Source: Streptosporangium brasiliense
Lineage (GTDB): Bacteria; Actinomycetota; Actinomycetes; Streptosporangiales; Streptosporangiaceae
Assembly: GCF_030811595.1 (NCBI RefSeq)
Contig: NZ_JAUSRB010000004.1
Coordinates: 41,522-105,521, forward strand
DNA length: 64,000 nt
Reading direction: 5' to 3'
Numbering within the stretch: position 1 is the stretch's first letter; every line of letters starts with the position of its first letter. Positions 29,799-37,266 of the stretch are shown here, one piece after another. Made by a program: the position numbers and the translations under genes. Under the pieces are notes generated by a model. The model had not been told where the DNA came from, made no database searches, and saw only the letters and a program-made list of their open reading frames with translations.

Positions 29799-30645
29799 CG
29801 CTTCCCTTCCAGCATTCGGTAGCCCAGCTGCAGGAGCTGCACGGCTTCTTGTCGGACTTGTCGAAAGCGCGCGGCGGGACCGGTCCCCCGTGCAGCGCGT
29901 CGGCGACGGATTCGGCCTTGGCCAGCAGCGGCTCGATCACGCGGGGGCTGATCTTGATCGTGAACGATTTGGTCTGCTGATTCGGCTTGAACTCGTACAG
30001 GAAGACCATTTCGTCTACGTCGATGCCCATGAGCTGGGCGATTTTCAGGTAGACGTTCGCCTGCTTGACGTGGGGCTTCAGAGGCCTCTGAAGGTCGGCC
30101 CACAGGCCGTCCAGGTCGACCAGGTTCTTTCCGTTGACCGTGGCGTGGGTGTGCTTCTTCAGCAGCTCCGGCTCGTCCATCCGGACGGTTCCCTTGCCGA
30201 TGGACTTGATCTCGATCAGGCGGCGGCCCACCTTGCCGTCGGCGTGGCCGCAGATCAGCAGCTCCTTCTCGGCGTCCAGCGGGACCTCGCCGTAGGTGAG
30301 GCCTGTCACGCTGTCGCACTTGGTGCAGGAGAGCGGGTCGGTACCGAAGTCGACGCCGCGCCGGCCGCAGTCCAGGCAGTCCCAGCGGCCTTCCAGCACC
30401 CCCATCTCCCGCAGCCAGCCCTGCCACTTGCGGTGGATGTCGTGCCCCTCCTCGAAGATGGACAAGGTGCCGACGGCGAACTGTTCACCCGCGTACGGTT
30501 TGCCGTCCCGAACGTCGCGGATGCGGTAGTAGGTGGCCCTGGGGCACCAGTCGTGGGCGGCCATTTCGGAGGGGTGGATGATGTCTTGGCGCCGGTCTGA
30601 GGGGGCGTCGGCCTTCTTGATCAGGTGGGCCTGAATGTCTCCCAT
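29506..30645 (-). CDS. Cas4/RecB-like PD-(D/E)XK exonuclease (379 aa as open frame)
   Basis: Residues 1-280 resemble phage Cas4/RecB-family nucleases: HPSEMAAHDWCPRATYYRI near the N-terminus, LLICGHADGKV then LIEIKSIGKG (E-x-K catalytic pair), a four-Cys zinc-like insert (CLDCG...CTKC), and KKPCSSCSWATECWKG at the C-terminal side, a cysteine cluster that can hold an iron-sulfur or zinc site. ATG 30645 has a weak SD. After the cluster the frame stays open about 97 codons further, overlapping the next gene out of frame, and this tail looks like a composition artefact, so the true functional end is probably near 29790. Confidence 0.75.
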   Translation of the reverse strand: MGDIQAHLIKKADAPSDRRQDIIHPSEMAAHDWCPRATYYRIRDVRDGKPYAGEQFAVGTLSIFEEGHDIHRKWQGWLREMGVLEGRWDCLDCGRRGVDFGTDPLSCTKCDSVTGLTYGEVPLDAEKELLICGHADGKVGRRLIEIKSIGKGTVRMDEPELLKKHTHATVNGKNLVDLDGLWADLQRPLKPHVKQANVYLKIAQLMGIDVDEMVFLYEFKPNQQTKSFTIKISPRVIEPLLAKAESVADALHGGPVPPRAFDKSDKKPCSSCSWATECWKGSDADDSTQPQRGRRRRGEAAGAEGRASAGKPVRPRGTRRRATADPEGRNRPGRRRADAPVRRDVSVGELPQREALPSSGSRKVRRKRAGDPPSSGSPR

Positions 30646-30698
30646 CAGGCCGCCGGTTTTCCGGGTGTTGGCCAGGTCTGCCAGGCGTCCCTGAAGCT

Positions 30699-31073
30699 TC
30701 AGTCGAGCAGGAGAAGGTCGTCCTCGTCGAAGTCGCTTGGCTTTGGTGTCGGCGGGTGCCACTTCAGCTCCAGGTAGGGATCGGCCCGGCGGGCGAGGCG
30801 GAGGTTGCGTCGGTCGTGTGGGAGCATTCCGCCCCATACGCCGCCCGTCTCGTTGTTGATCAGCGCGAAGTCCAGGCAGGTGTCTCGCATGGGGCACCGG
30901 CGGCCGTCGGATTCGCCGTTGCAGATGTCCAGGCAGTCGATCTCGTATTCGACGTCGAACCAGGGGTCGTAGCCGCGCGAGAGGTCCGGCGGGAACTTGA
31001 GGCACTTGGCGGCTTTGGTGTCGTTGCCGGCTGCTCTCCAGTCCGGGGCCTTCACCCGCGGCTTGAGGACCAC
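30699..31073 (-). CDS. WhiB-like regulator (124 aa)
   Basis: Actinobacterial Wbl-family protein. Cys24, Cys51 (and Cys47), Cys60 and Cys66 can bind the [4Fe-4S] cluster; CPMRDTCLDFAL and the turn GVWGG (residues 78-82) followed by basic MLPHDRRNLRLARR are family signatures. The C2-C3 spacing (X8) is longer than the usual X2. Phage Wbl proteins (for example in mycobacteriophage TM4) are known to interfere with host WhiB regulation. GTG 31073 overlaps the upstream stop. Confidence 0.85.
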   Translation of the reverse strand: MVLKPRVKAPDWRAAGNDTKAAKCLKFPPDLSRGYDPWFDVEYEIDCLDICNGESDGRRCPMRDTCLDFALINNETGGVWGGMLPHDRRNLRLARRADPYLELKWHPPTPKPSDFDEDDLLLLD

Positions 31074-31381
31074 TAGCCGGCCTCCTGTACCAGCGTCAGG
31101 TAGTCCTCTTCGGACATCACCAGCCAGTTCCGCCCGCCCATCTGGATGCCGAAGAGCATCGACCTGCCGTTGTCGAGCAGGGCTTGGCGCTCGGCGGCCA
31201 GCAGCTCGGCCAGCTTCAGCGGATACTGCTTGGCTGAGGTGACCTTGTATTCGATCGACGTGGTCGGGGTGCGGACATCGTTCTTACGCCAGGGGCCGTT
31301 TCCGGAGCCGCTGTTGACGGTCCCACCGTGAAGTGCCGCGCCGCGGCGCTCCTGCTGGCGGGAGTCCTTGAGGCTGCTCAC
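31073..31381 (-). CDS. Possible small PD-(D/E)XK-type nuclease (102 aa)
   Basis: GSGNG..RKNDVRT followed by IEYKVTSAKQYPLKLAELLAAERQAL and then FGIQMGGRNWLVM resembles small phage nucleases or Hjc-like resolvases, in which acidic and E-x-K residues form the active site (Asp35, Glu44, Lys46 candidates). The family call is from pattern only. GTG 31381 overlaps the upstream stop (GTGA). Its location among recombination genes agrees with a DNA-processing role. Confidence 0.55.
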   Translation of the reverse strand: MSSLKDSRQQERRGAALHGGTVNSGSGNGPWRKNDVRTPTTSIEYKVTSAKQYPLKLAELLAAERQALLDNGRSMLFGIQMGGRNWLVMSEEDYLTLVQEAG

Positions 31382-31707
31382 TTCGGAACCTCCCCGAGCT
31401 CCTTGGCGCGCTTCACGACCGCCCCGAGGGTGTCGTAGAAGTCGCGTGCCAGCCCCTTGCCGAACTCGTCGCTGTTGATCCAGTCACTGAACGCGCGCAG
31501 GCGGCGGATCTCGGCCACCAGCTGCGGCGCGTACTCGCGCATCACCAGGTAGAAGGTCAGGTCTCGGCCGCGGTCGTCGTCGGTCAGGCGTAGGCCGTCG
31601 GGGAAGCGGCGGCGAGTGAATTCCGGGTCTCCGGGACGGCCGGGCCAGAAGTCGGTGACGACCTCGTTGGAGAGCTTCTCCAGGTAGTCGAGCGTCTCGG
31701 GGGTCAT
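31378..31707 (-). CDS. Hypothetical protein (109 aa)
   Basis: Not recognised. ATG 31707 overlaps the upstream microgene stop (ATGA). Helical, with an aromatic centre (FYLVMREYAPQLVAEIRRLRAFSDWI). No membrane segment. Confidence 0.75.
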   Translation of the reverse strand: MTPETLDYLEKLSNEVVTDFWPGRPGDPEFTRRRFPDGLRLTDDDRGRDLTFYLVMREYAPQLVAEIRRLRAFSDWINSDEFGKGLARDFYDTLGAVVKRAKELGEVPK

Positions 31708-31823
31708 GCGAATAGTCCGTTCAGTGCTATGACGAGTAGGCCAGCGGCGAGCATGGTCAGGCCGATAAAGATGAGCAGCAGACCTTTTTCGGCGCCGGTC
31801 GCGGGCCTGCGGTGGGCGGCCAT
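31704..31823 (-). CDS. Single-pass membrane microprotein (39 aa)
   Basis: Basic N-terminus (AAHRRPATGAEK) followed by one membrane helix (GLLLIFIGLTMLAAGLLVIAL). ATG 31823 overlaps the upstream stop and its own stop overlaps the next ATG, which supports real translation. Role unknown. Confidence 0.65.
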   Translation of the reverse strand: MAAHRRPATGAEKGLLLIFIGLTMLAAGLLVIALNGLFA

Positions 31824-32386
31824 CAAAACAGCGTCCGCTGGTCGGGGTGCACGGCCGGCGGATGTGCGGCGCCGGTGAGGAAGTCGTGGATCTGCTTGTC
31901 ATGGTGGGCATCGGACAGCGCATGGTGCGGCCGGCCGATCTGCTTGGGCAGGCGCGGCTTTCCCATCCGGACGATTTCCTGCTGGAGCTCGTTGGTGTAC
32001 TTCGGGCAGTGCTGCGGGAGGTCGAGCATCCGGCCGAACAGCTGCGCGAGGGCCACGTGATCGTAGGCGGCGTAGTAGGCCCACAACTCCGGATCGGGGG
32101 TCTCCCCGATGAAGGCAGAGACATCATCGGCAATGTTGTGAGGACGCCGGACGGCTCCGTACTCCGGGTGCTCGTAGTCCCAGTCCCAGATTTTCGTGGT
32201 GCCGGTGTATCGAACGGGCAGGTGCGGAAAGACGTTGTCCATCAACCAGGGGTTGCCGAGCATCCTGGGGATGTTGGCCGGGCTGACCCGGTAGAGCTCG
32301 CGGCCGTCCTCGGCCACCATGCCTATGGAGATGAACAGGATCCGGTCCCCGGTATCCACGAACTCGGTGTCGTACCAGATTTTCAC
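31823..32386 (-). CDS. 3'-5' exoribonuclease, DEDD type (187 aa)
   Basis: YDTEFVD (Asp6, Glu8), AYYAAYDHVALAQLF in the middle and HHALSDAHHDKQI at the C-terminus give the DEDDh catalytic order. The overall arrangement matches the Rv2179c-type exoribonuclease family of Actinobacteria and phages. It probably trims or degrades RNA 3' ends. GTG 32386 overlaps the preceding microgene stop. Confidence 0.8.
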   Translation of the reverse strand: MKIWYDTEFVDTGDRILFISIGMVAEDGRELYRVSPANIPRMLGNPWLMDNVFPHLPVRYTGTTKIWDWDYEHPEYGAVRRPHNIADDVSAFIGETPDPELWAYYAAYDHVALAQLFGRMLDLPQHCPKYTNELQQEIVRMGKPRLPKQIGRPHHALSDAHHDKQIHDFLTGAAHPPAVHPDQRTLF

Positions 32387-32487
32387 TGGGGGTCCTCTCG
32401 GTCCTGCTCGAACTGTGCCGCGATGGCGTCGGCGAGCAGGACCACGATCAGGAAGGCGAAGAAGATCGCCGCGAAGGTGTGCTTCAC
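32383..32487 (-). CDS. Membrane microprotein (34 aa)
   Basis: GTG 32487 overlaps the stop of the upstream microgene, and its own stop overlaps the next GTG. One hydrophobic helix (FAAIFFAFLIVVLLADAIAA), then an acidic tail. Too short for similarity-based naming. Confidence 0.55.
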   Translation of the reverse strand: MKHTFAAIFFAFLIVVLLADAIAAQFEQDREDPQ

Positions 32488-32576
32488 TTCTTGCCGCGCT
32501 CCCGCCAGGCGCTGATGGCCTGGGTGAGGGTGAAGTAGGTGAGGATCATGGCCATGCCGATCAGGAAGTCACTCAC
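32484..32576 (-). CDS. Microprotein (30 aa)
   Basis: GTG 32576 overlaps the lipoprotein stop; 30 codons ending KERGKK-like in basic residues (WRERGKK) after a hydrophobic stretch (FLIGMAMILTYF). Supported only by the continuous GTGA overlap chain. Confidence 0.45.
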   Translation of the reverse strand: MSDFLIGMAMILTYFTLTQAISAWRERGKK

Positions 32577-32791
32577 TGGGCCGCTTTCTTCGCGTTGGCC
32601 CAGTCGCAGCTAGGGCCGCCCTTACTGGCGCCGCTCCAGACCAGGCACAGAACCCTGCGGCCGTCCTGGGTCTGGACCTGTACCTCGGACCAGCTCTGCG
32701 GGCTTTCGGGAGACCGGTTGAGCTCAGCGCAGCCGGAAGTTGCCAGGACCAGGCCAGCCAGGGCGGTGAGAAGAAGTCCGCGGCGCTTCAC
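32573..32791 (-). CDS. Probable lipoprotein 2 (72 aa)
   Basis: GTG 32791 overlaps the upstream stop. Signal sequence KRRGLLLTALAGLVLATSGC with a non-ideal lipobox (Cys25 candidate after TSG), then a short mature part with two further Cys that may form a disulfide. Likely exported and anchored on the outer face of the membrane. Neighbour of another lipoprotein, suggesting a shared function such as exclusion of superinfecting phages. Confidence 0.7.
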   Translation of the reverse strand: MKRRGLLLTALAGLVLATSGCAELNRSPESPQSWSEVQVQTQDGRRVLCLVWSGASKGGPSCDWANAKKAAQ

Positions 32792-33084
32792 TGGACACCG
32801 TCCTGCGGGCACTTCGAGTCGCGCTCGACCCAGATCTGAGAGGCGTACTCGGTCTTGTCGTCACTAGACCCGTGGGTGGTCGACCAGACGCGGAACCCGT
32901 GGGAGCACTTGGTGGCGAGGTTGCCGAAGGTGTCGGGCATGTTGATGATCTCGGCGCCGGAGTTGTCGACCTTGCCGATCGGGGTGTCCCCGCGGCCGTT
33001 TTTCTGGTTGAACTCCGAGCAGCCGGTCAGCAGCAGAGCGGCGGCCACTGAGCCGGCGACCAGGAAGAGGGTATGGCTACGCAT
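32788..33084 (-). CDS. Probable lipoprotein 1 (98 aa)
   Basis: Signal peptide HTLFLVAGSVAAALLLTGC with lipobox LTGC (Cys22), followed by a 76-residue mature domain with a Cys pair and the end WVERDSKCPQDG. ATG 33084 overlaps the RecA stop by 8 nt. Expression together with replication genes, not with lysis genes, argues for a role during infection at the cell surface. Confidence 0.8.
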   Translation of the reverse strand: MRSHTLFLVAGSVAAALLLTGCSEFNQKNGRGDTPIGKVDNSGAEIINMPDTFGNLATKCSHGFRVWSTTHGSSDDKTEYASQIWVERDSKCPQDGVQ

Positions 33085-34153
33085 CAGCGGTGTCCTTGAG
33101 GTTTTCGTGGTCGGGGCGGGCCGCGGCGGCGAGGATGTCGGCGCGCAGCTGGCCCTGCAGCTCGGCGTCTTCGCGCAGGTCGTCCAGGAGTTTTTCCTTG
33201 CCCGGACCCCACCGGCGTTCGCCGACGGTGTAGTAGGCGCCGCGGCGGACGATCAGGTCGTAGAGCAGGCCGTAGGTGAGCAGTTCCTTGACGGTGTCGT
33301 AGTCGCCGCGCGAGAAGCCCAGCACCGGGGCGTCGCGGAAGAAAAAGTCCACGGTCGCGACCTGCTGGGGCGGGCCGGCCTTGTGCTTGATGGTGCGCAC
33401 CTTGATGACTTGGCCGACGCGCGTCTTGCCCTTGCCGGGGCGGGACTCGTCGATGAACTCGTCTCGCTTGACTTCGACGCGGGTGTAGAAAAAGTAGTTC
33501 TTGGCCTTGCCGCCGGGCGTGGTCTGGGGCACCCCGTGGGGGCTGAATCCGCCGATCTGGTCGCGGTACTGGTTGATGATGATGCCGAGGATCGGGCGCT
33601 CTTCGCCGTTCATGGCGCGCTTGGTGGCGGCGCCGGCTTTTCTGAAGAACTTGCCGGTGAGCCTGGCGCCGAGTGCGACCACGGCGTCTTCCATCGTCTT
33701 CTCGGCCTCTTCCGACGGGATCAGGGCCGGGTAGGAGTCGAGCACAATCGCGTCGACCGACTTGGATTCGGCGAAGCGGAGCATGGTTTCGTAGGCGAAT
33801 TCCATGTCCTGGGTCGGGACCACGATGACGCGGGAGTTGTCGACGCCGAGGGCCTTGGCCTGGTCGGCGTCGTAGTGCTCGGCGGCGATCCACAAGGCCA
33901 CGAACGCCGGATTGAGGCGCTGATTGGCCGCGATGGTCTTGAGGACGATCGCCGTCTTGCCCTGGCTCTCCTTGCCGATCACCTCGACCCACTGGTTACC
34001 GGGCCAGCCGCCCCCGAGGATCACGTCTAGGCCGAGAGATCCGGTCGTGAATCGGGCTCCGAGCACCATGTCAGTGCCGGCGACGATGGCGCCTTCCCCG
34101 TGCTCCTTATTGATCTTCGCGATGAGGGCGGCGGCCTCGGGGGCGAGGGTCAC
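33077..34153 (-). CDS. recA: RecA/UvsX-like recombinase (358 aa)
   Basis: ATP-dependent strand-exchange protein. FTTGSLGLDVILGGGWPGNQWVEVIG precedes Walker A GKESQGKT (60-67); Ser replaced by Gln in the usual ESSGKT. AEHYD carries the catalytic Glu, IVLDSYPAL is Walker B, and NQYRDQIGG...TTPGGKAKNYF matches the L2 and following region. No LexA was seen. It should act with the Cas4-like, RuvC-like and SSB proteins in recombination-dependent replication. GTG 34153 overlaps the upstream stop. Confidence 0.9.
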   Translation of the reverse strand: MTLAPEAAALIAKINKEHGEGAIVAGTDMVLGARFTTGSLGLDVILGGGWPGNQWVEVIGKESQGKTAIVLKTIAANQRLNPAFVALWIAAEHYDADQAKALGVDNSRVIVVPTQDMEFAYETMLRFAESKSVDAIVLDSYPALIPSEEAEKTMEDAVVALGARLTGKFFRKAGAATKRAMNGEERPILGIIINQYRDQIGGFSPHGVPQTTPGGKAKNYFFYTRVEVKRDEFIDESRPGKGKTRVGQVIKVRTIKHKAGPPQQVATVDFFFRDAPVLGFSRGDYDTVKELLTYGLLYDLIVRRGAYYTVGERRWGPGKEKLLDDLREDAELQGQLRADILAAAARPDHENLKDTADA

Positions 34154-34362
34154 AGTCCGTTCCTGCGGTCGGCTACGGCCTTCTTGGCACGGGCCTTGGG
34201 CGGCAGGTCCTTGGCGACCGGCGGGAGCGTGCGGATCGCGTTGTAGTCAACGGCGTCCATGCCTTCGCCGGATTTCGCGCCGGCGCGGGAGAGCGCGGAC
34301 TTTCCGTCCAGAATGCGGCCGTCGGCGGCGAGGGCCTTGGGGGTGCTGCAGGGGCCGGGCAA
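34150..34362 (-). CDS. Hypothetical protein (70 aa)
   Basis: Not recognised. TTG 34362 with SD TTAGGAG 7-8 nt upstream; a stretch of alternative starts is absent. Lys/Ala/Pro-rich basic C-terminus (PPKARAKKAVADRRNG). First gene after the large inverted repeat at 34371-34439, so it probably begins the RecA transcript. Its leader region suggests regulated translation. Confidence 0.65.
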   Translation of the reverse strand: MPGPCSTPKALAADGRILDGKSALSRAGAKSGEGMDAVDYNAIRTLPPVAKDLPPKARAKKAVADRRNGL

Positions 34363-34370
34363 TTCAGGCT

Positions 34371-34439
34371 CCTAACTTGGACAAACGGAAATGGTGTGGG
34401 TGAAACGCTAAGGAATCACCCACACCATCACCAGTTAGG
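34371..34439 (-). promoter_or_regulatory. Nested inverted repeat upstream of the RecA operon
   Basis: Perfect 13-bp arms ATGGTGTGGGTGA (34391-34403) / TCACCCACACCAT (34416-34428), enclosed by CCTAACTTGG / CCAGTTAGG. On the minus strand the enclosing right arm covers the AGG of the SD (GTTAGGAG) for TTG 34362. It may be an operator, a terminator-like hairpin or a translational switch. Confidence 0.65.
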
Positions 34440-34517
34440 ACCCAACTACTGAAAGCGTTTAATTTCCGGCGGCCACTGTCTTTTTTGATTACCCCTCGGC
34501 GGGGGTAGGGCTGTTTG

Positions 34518-34655
34518 TCAGTGCGGCGAGCAGACGTGCTCGCCGGCCGCCTCGTCCATCTCCGAAAGGGCGGTGCCCGCAACCACTTCCATGAGTGCGT
34601 CCTGGCAGGTATCGCAGGTCAGCCAGTAGTAGCCGCTGTCGCCGTTGATGTACAT
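34518..34655 (-). CDS. Small Cys-rich protein (45 aa)
   Basis: ATG 34655 overlaps the reductase stop (TGATG). Contains TCDTC (Cys14/17) and C-x2-H at the end (Cys42, His45), a complete possible zinc site. The acidic centre (EMDEAAGEH) and coupling to the reductase suggest an accessory role, but the function is unknown; a glutaredoxin-like fold is not evident. Confidence 0.7.
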   Translation of the reverse strand: MYINGDSGYYWLTCDTCQDALMEVVAGTALSEMDEAAGEHVCSPH

Positions 34656-36790
34656 CACGCGGTGACCAGGTCGACCACGTCACAGGCACCGGCCACGCAG
34701 GCGAGTTCCTGGGCTCCGGTGGTGGAGTCGGTGAGCTCGTAGAACGGGAGGTCAGCCCATCTGATCTCGGGGAAGGCCGCGGCCAGGCGCTGGTACTCCT
34801 TGCGGGTGATCTCCTGGTAGGGCGCCTGCTTGTAGACGTGGTCGCTGTGCGGCAGGAAGGAGACGCCGCTCAGCTCGTCCAGGTGGGCGAAGACCCAGTC
34901 TCCGACCTTGTCCCACTCCCCCGATTCCCAGTCGATCAGGTCGCGCAGGGCGTCGCAGAGACTTCCCCAGTCGCCGTCGGGAGCGGTGAGCTCGGGGTGG
35001 GTTACCAGCCACTGGTCAAGCTCAGCCGGGATGTTGGCCAGCAGTTCGCCATCGTCGCCGGCGACGAGCCGCATTGCGAGCTCTTCAGAGAAAGGCCCGG
35101 GGTTGGTGATGCGCGGACCGCGGACGGAGATGGTCACGCTCGGCTTGTGCTCACACCAGGCCCGCTGATAGTCCAACCAGAGCTCCAGGTGCTGGATCGC
35201 GGTGATGCTGTCCCTGGTCACGGCGAAGTTCGGGGCCTTGATCGGGAAGGAGAAGACCCACGTGCTGTCGGGCTGCATGACGTCGTCCTCGCACGGCACG
35301 CCGCTGTCCTTCATCAGCTGGGCGAGCGGGTCCTTCTTGTCTGCACGGACGGTGCGCAGGTAATGCTTTGCGTGCCAGGGGTGGATGCCGGAGGAGACTC
35401 CGGCCAGCTGGGATACGGTTCCCGACGGCTTCACGCACGTGACCGCGTGCGAGCTCGGGATGCCGATCGCCCGGGCCTCCTTCATGTTGGTCACCCGGGC
35501 GAACCGCTTGATTCGCCCGAGGTATTCGGCCCGGTTTTCGTCGGTGGAGACGAGCGGGTTTCCGAAGACACCGGTCAGGGAGACGCCCAGCAGGCGCTCC
35601 TCGCGGGCGTTGGCGGCCCACTGCGGGCGCAGAAAAGGAAAGTCGGTCAGGGTGCTCTGCCAGGTGCCGAGGATCGTCGCGAGCCGGACCTTCCGGCCGA
35701 TGGACTCCAGAGAATCCTCAGGTCGGACAATTACCTCAGAAAGGTTACAAAAGGAAAAAGGACGCATAATGATCTCCGAGCACGGATTAGTCCCATACTC
35801 GACAAATCGGTCACGACGGCCATTCTTGGCCGCCTGATTCTGGGCCGCGGTCCGGTTGAAGATTCCGCGCTCACCACTCCCCGAGGCGACCAGCGAACCC
35901 CATTCGGCGTCGAACTGCTCCCGGGTGATCTTGCCTTCATACACTGCGCTGTTGTTGGCCAGCGCGCGATGCGGCGCCGCCGTCCACCACTCCCCTGACT
36001 TAGCGGCTGCCATCTCCGGGTCGTTCAGGTCTGACAGGCTGATCATCGCCGAGCGCCGCACGCCGCCGACGACCACCACGCTGGCGATCTTGCAGACCAG
36101 GTCGTGGACCTCCAGCGAGGTCAACTGGCGCCCCTGGGCGGCCTTCAGCGCCGTGACGGTGTACTCGAACAGCTCGCGCAGCGGCTCCGGCCCCGAGGCC
36201 CTGCCTCCGAACGTCTGCAGCCGGGCGCCGGCCGGCCGGACGGCCGACAGGTCATAGCGGGGAATCCAACCCTCCAGCCACAGCTCCTCGATCAGCATCC
36301 GGTAGGCATGCGCCCAGCCGAGCTTGGAGTCCCCCACCACGATGAGCTCCTGAGGAGCGTCGACCAGGCGCGGCACCGGCGGCAGCTCGTCGATGTAGCG
36401 CTTTTCCACGCTGAAGCCCACACCGGTGCCGTTGAGCAGGATGAACAGCACCTCGGAGAACGCTGCCAGGTCATCGATGGGCAGATAGCTGCAGTTGTAG
36501 CCGGCGATGTTGGAACGTTCCAGGGCTTCACCGGCGGTCATGACGGCCCGCATCGACGGGACGATCTCCAGATTGGCGATGGCGTCGCGCACTTCGGCCA
36601 CGAGCTCGGGGTCGGGCTCGTAGGCGTGGTTGTCCGACAGGTGGCCAGTCATGAAGTCCATGAATCGGTCCACGGACTCGGTCCAGGTCTCGCGCCGATT
36701 CTCGGCGTCGATGTATCGGGCGTACCGGGAGGTGGCGATGAAATTCTGGTAGGGGTCGCTGATGGACCCGTCAGCGGCAAGCATGCTCAC
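34655..36790 (-). CDS. nrdJ: Class II (adenosylcobalamin-dependent) ribonucleotide reductase (711 aa)
   Basis: Single-chain reductase similar to the monomeric Lactobacillus-type RTPR. NCSYLPID (first redox Cys), GTNPCSEIIMRPFSFCNLSEV (active-site and second redox Cys), VKPSGTVSQLAGVSSGIHP and a C-terminal CX4C pair (Cys698/703, ACVAGAC) for external reduction. Length near the family norm. Converts ribonucleotides to deoxyribonucleotides with B12, fitting aerobic and anoxic soil hosts. GTG 36790 start. The codons around the active-site Cys are unusually A+T rich (35725-35812). Confidence 0.92.
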   Translation of the reverse strand: MSMLAADGSISDPYQNFIATSRYARYIDAENRRETWTESVDRFMDFMTGHLSDNHAYEPDPELVAEVRDAIANLEIVPSMRAVMTAGEALERSNIAGYNCSYLPIDDLAAFSEVLFILLNGTGVGFSVEKRYIDELPPVPRLVDAPQELIVVGDSKLGWAHAYRMLIEELWLEGWIPRYDLSAVRPAGARLQTFGGRASGPEPLRELFEYTVTALKAAQGRQLTSLEVHDLVCKIASVVVVGGVRRSAMISLSDLNDPEMAAAKSGEWWTAAPHRALANNSAVYEGKITREQFDAEWGSLVASGSGERGIFNRTAAQNQAAKNGRRDRFVEYGTNPCSEIIMRPFSFCNLSEVIVRPEDSLESIGRKVRLATILGTWQSTLTDFPFLRPQWAANAREERLLGVSLTGVFGNPLVSTDENRAEYLGRIKRFARVTNMKEARAIGIPSSHAVTCVKPSGTVSQLAGVSSGIHPWHAKHYLRTVRADKKDPLAQLMKDSGVPCEDDVMQPDSTWVFSFPIKAPNFAVTRDSITAIQHLELWLDYQRAWCEHKPSVTISVRGPRITNPGPFSEELAMRLVAGDDGELLANIPAELDQWLVTHPELTAPDGDWGSLCDALRDLIDWESGEWDKVGDWVFAHLDELSGVSFLPHSDHVYKQAPYQEITRKEYQRLAAAFPEIRWADLPFYELTDSTTGAQELACVAGACDVVDLVTA

Positions 36791-36828
36791 GGTGAGGGGG
36801 TTCCTTACGAGGAGGAGGGAGGAGAAGG

Positions 36829-37266
36829 TCAGCCGATGCGGCCGATGATGTTCCCGGAGTTGTATTGCGAGGTGCCGTCGTGGACCTGCGTGGCGGGGGT
36901 GGCCGGCCCGCCCTGTCCGGACGGCAGTCCGCCGCCGCCGGATCCTGCCTGGACCAGCGGGTAGCCGCAGTCGTAGCAGCGCTTACGCGCGCTGGTGCCA
37001 GGAGGCGCCATGTAGTTCACCGAACCGCAGGTGACGTCGGGGCAGGTTTCGGTCAGCTTGGCGCTCTGCGCCTGGCGAGGCGCCACGTACGGGGCCGGAT
37101 CGACTTCGGCGGCCGGGTTGCTCTGGGGCTGCTGGGGCGTCGGCGGGTAGGGCGGGGTCGGATCCCACCATGGCCGGGACGCGCTCGCCTGCGGTGCGTA
37201 CGCCGGCGTCTGAGGGGCCTGCGGTCGGGCGTTGGGATTGAGCTTGCGCTCCCAGAAACTACTCAT
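36829..37266 (-). CDS. Zinc-ribbon protein with Pro/Gln-rich N-terminus (145 aa)
   Basis: Residues 1-70 are Pro/Gln/Ala-rich and probably disordered. CPDVTCG and CYDCG form a four-Cys zinc ribbon (about 74-100). The C-terminus is Gly/Ser-rich. Similar small zinc ribbons are encoded near replication genes in many actinophages; function unknown. ATG 37266 overlaps the upstream stop (ATGA). Confidence 0.75.
   Translation of the reverse strand: MSSFWERKLNPNARPQAPQTPAYAPQASASRPWWDPTPPYPPTPQQPQSNPAAEVDPAPYVAPRQAQSAKLTETCPDVTCGSVNYMAPPGTSARKRCYDCGYPLVQAGSGGGGLPSGQGGPATPATQVHDGTSQYNSGNIIGRIG

Noticed and set aside
29506..31005. 499-codon frame joining WhiB antisense-frame sequence to the Cas4-like gene
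   Set aside because: The N-terminal 118 codons overlap the WhiB-like gene in another frame and have shadow composition; the nuclease starts at ATG 30645.
34484..34508. TACCCC/GGGGGTA hairpin next to TTTTTT as a minus-strand terminator
   Set aside because: The T run lies on the wrong side for minus-strand transcripts, so it is not an intrinsic terminator for the reductase operon.
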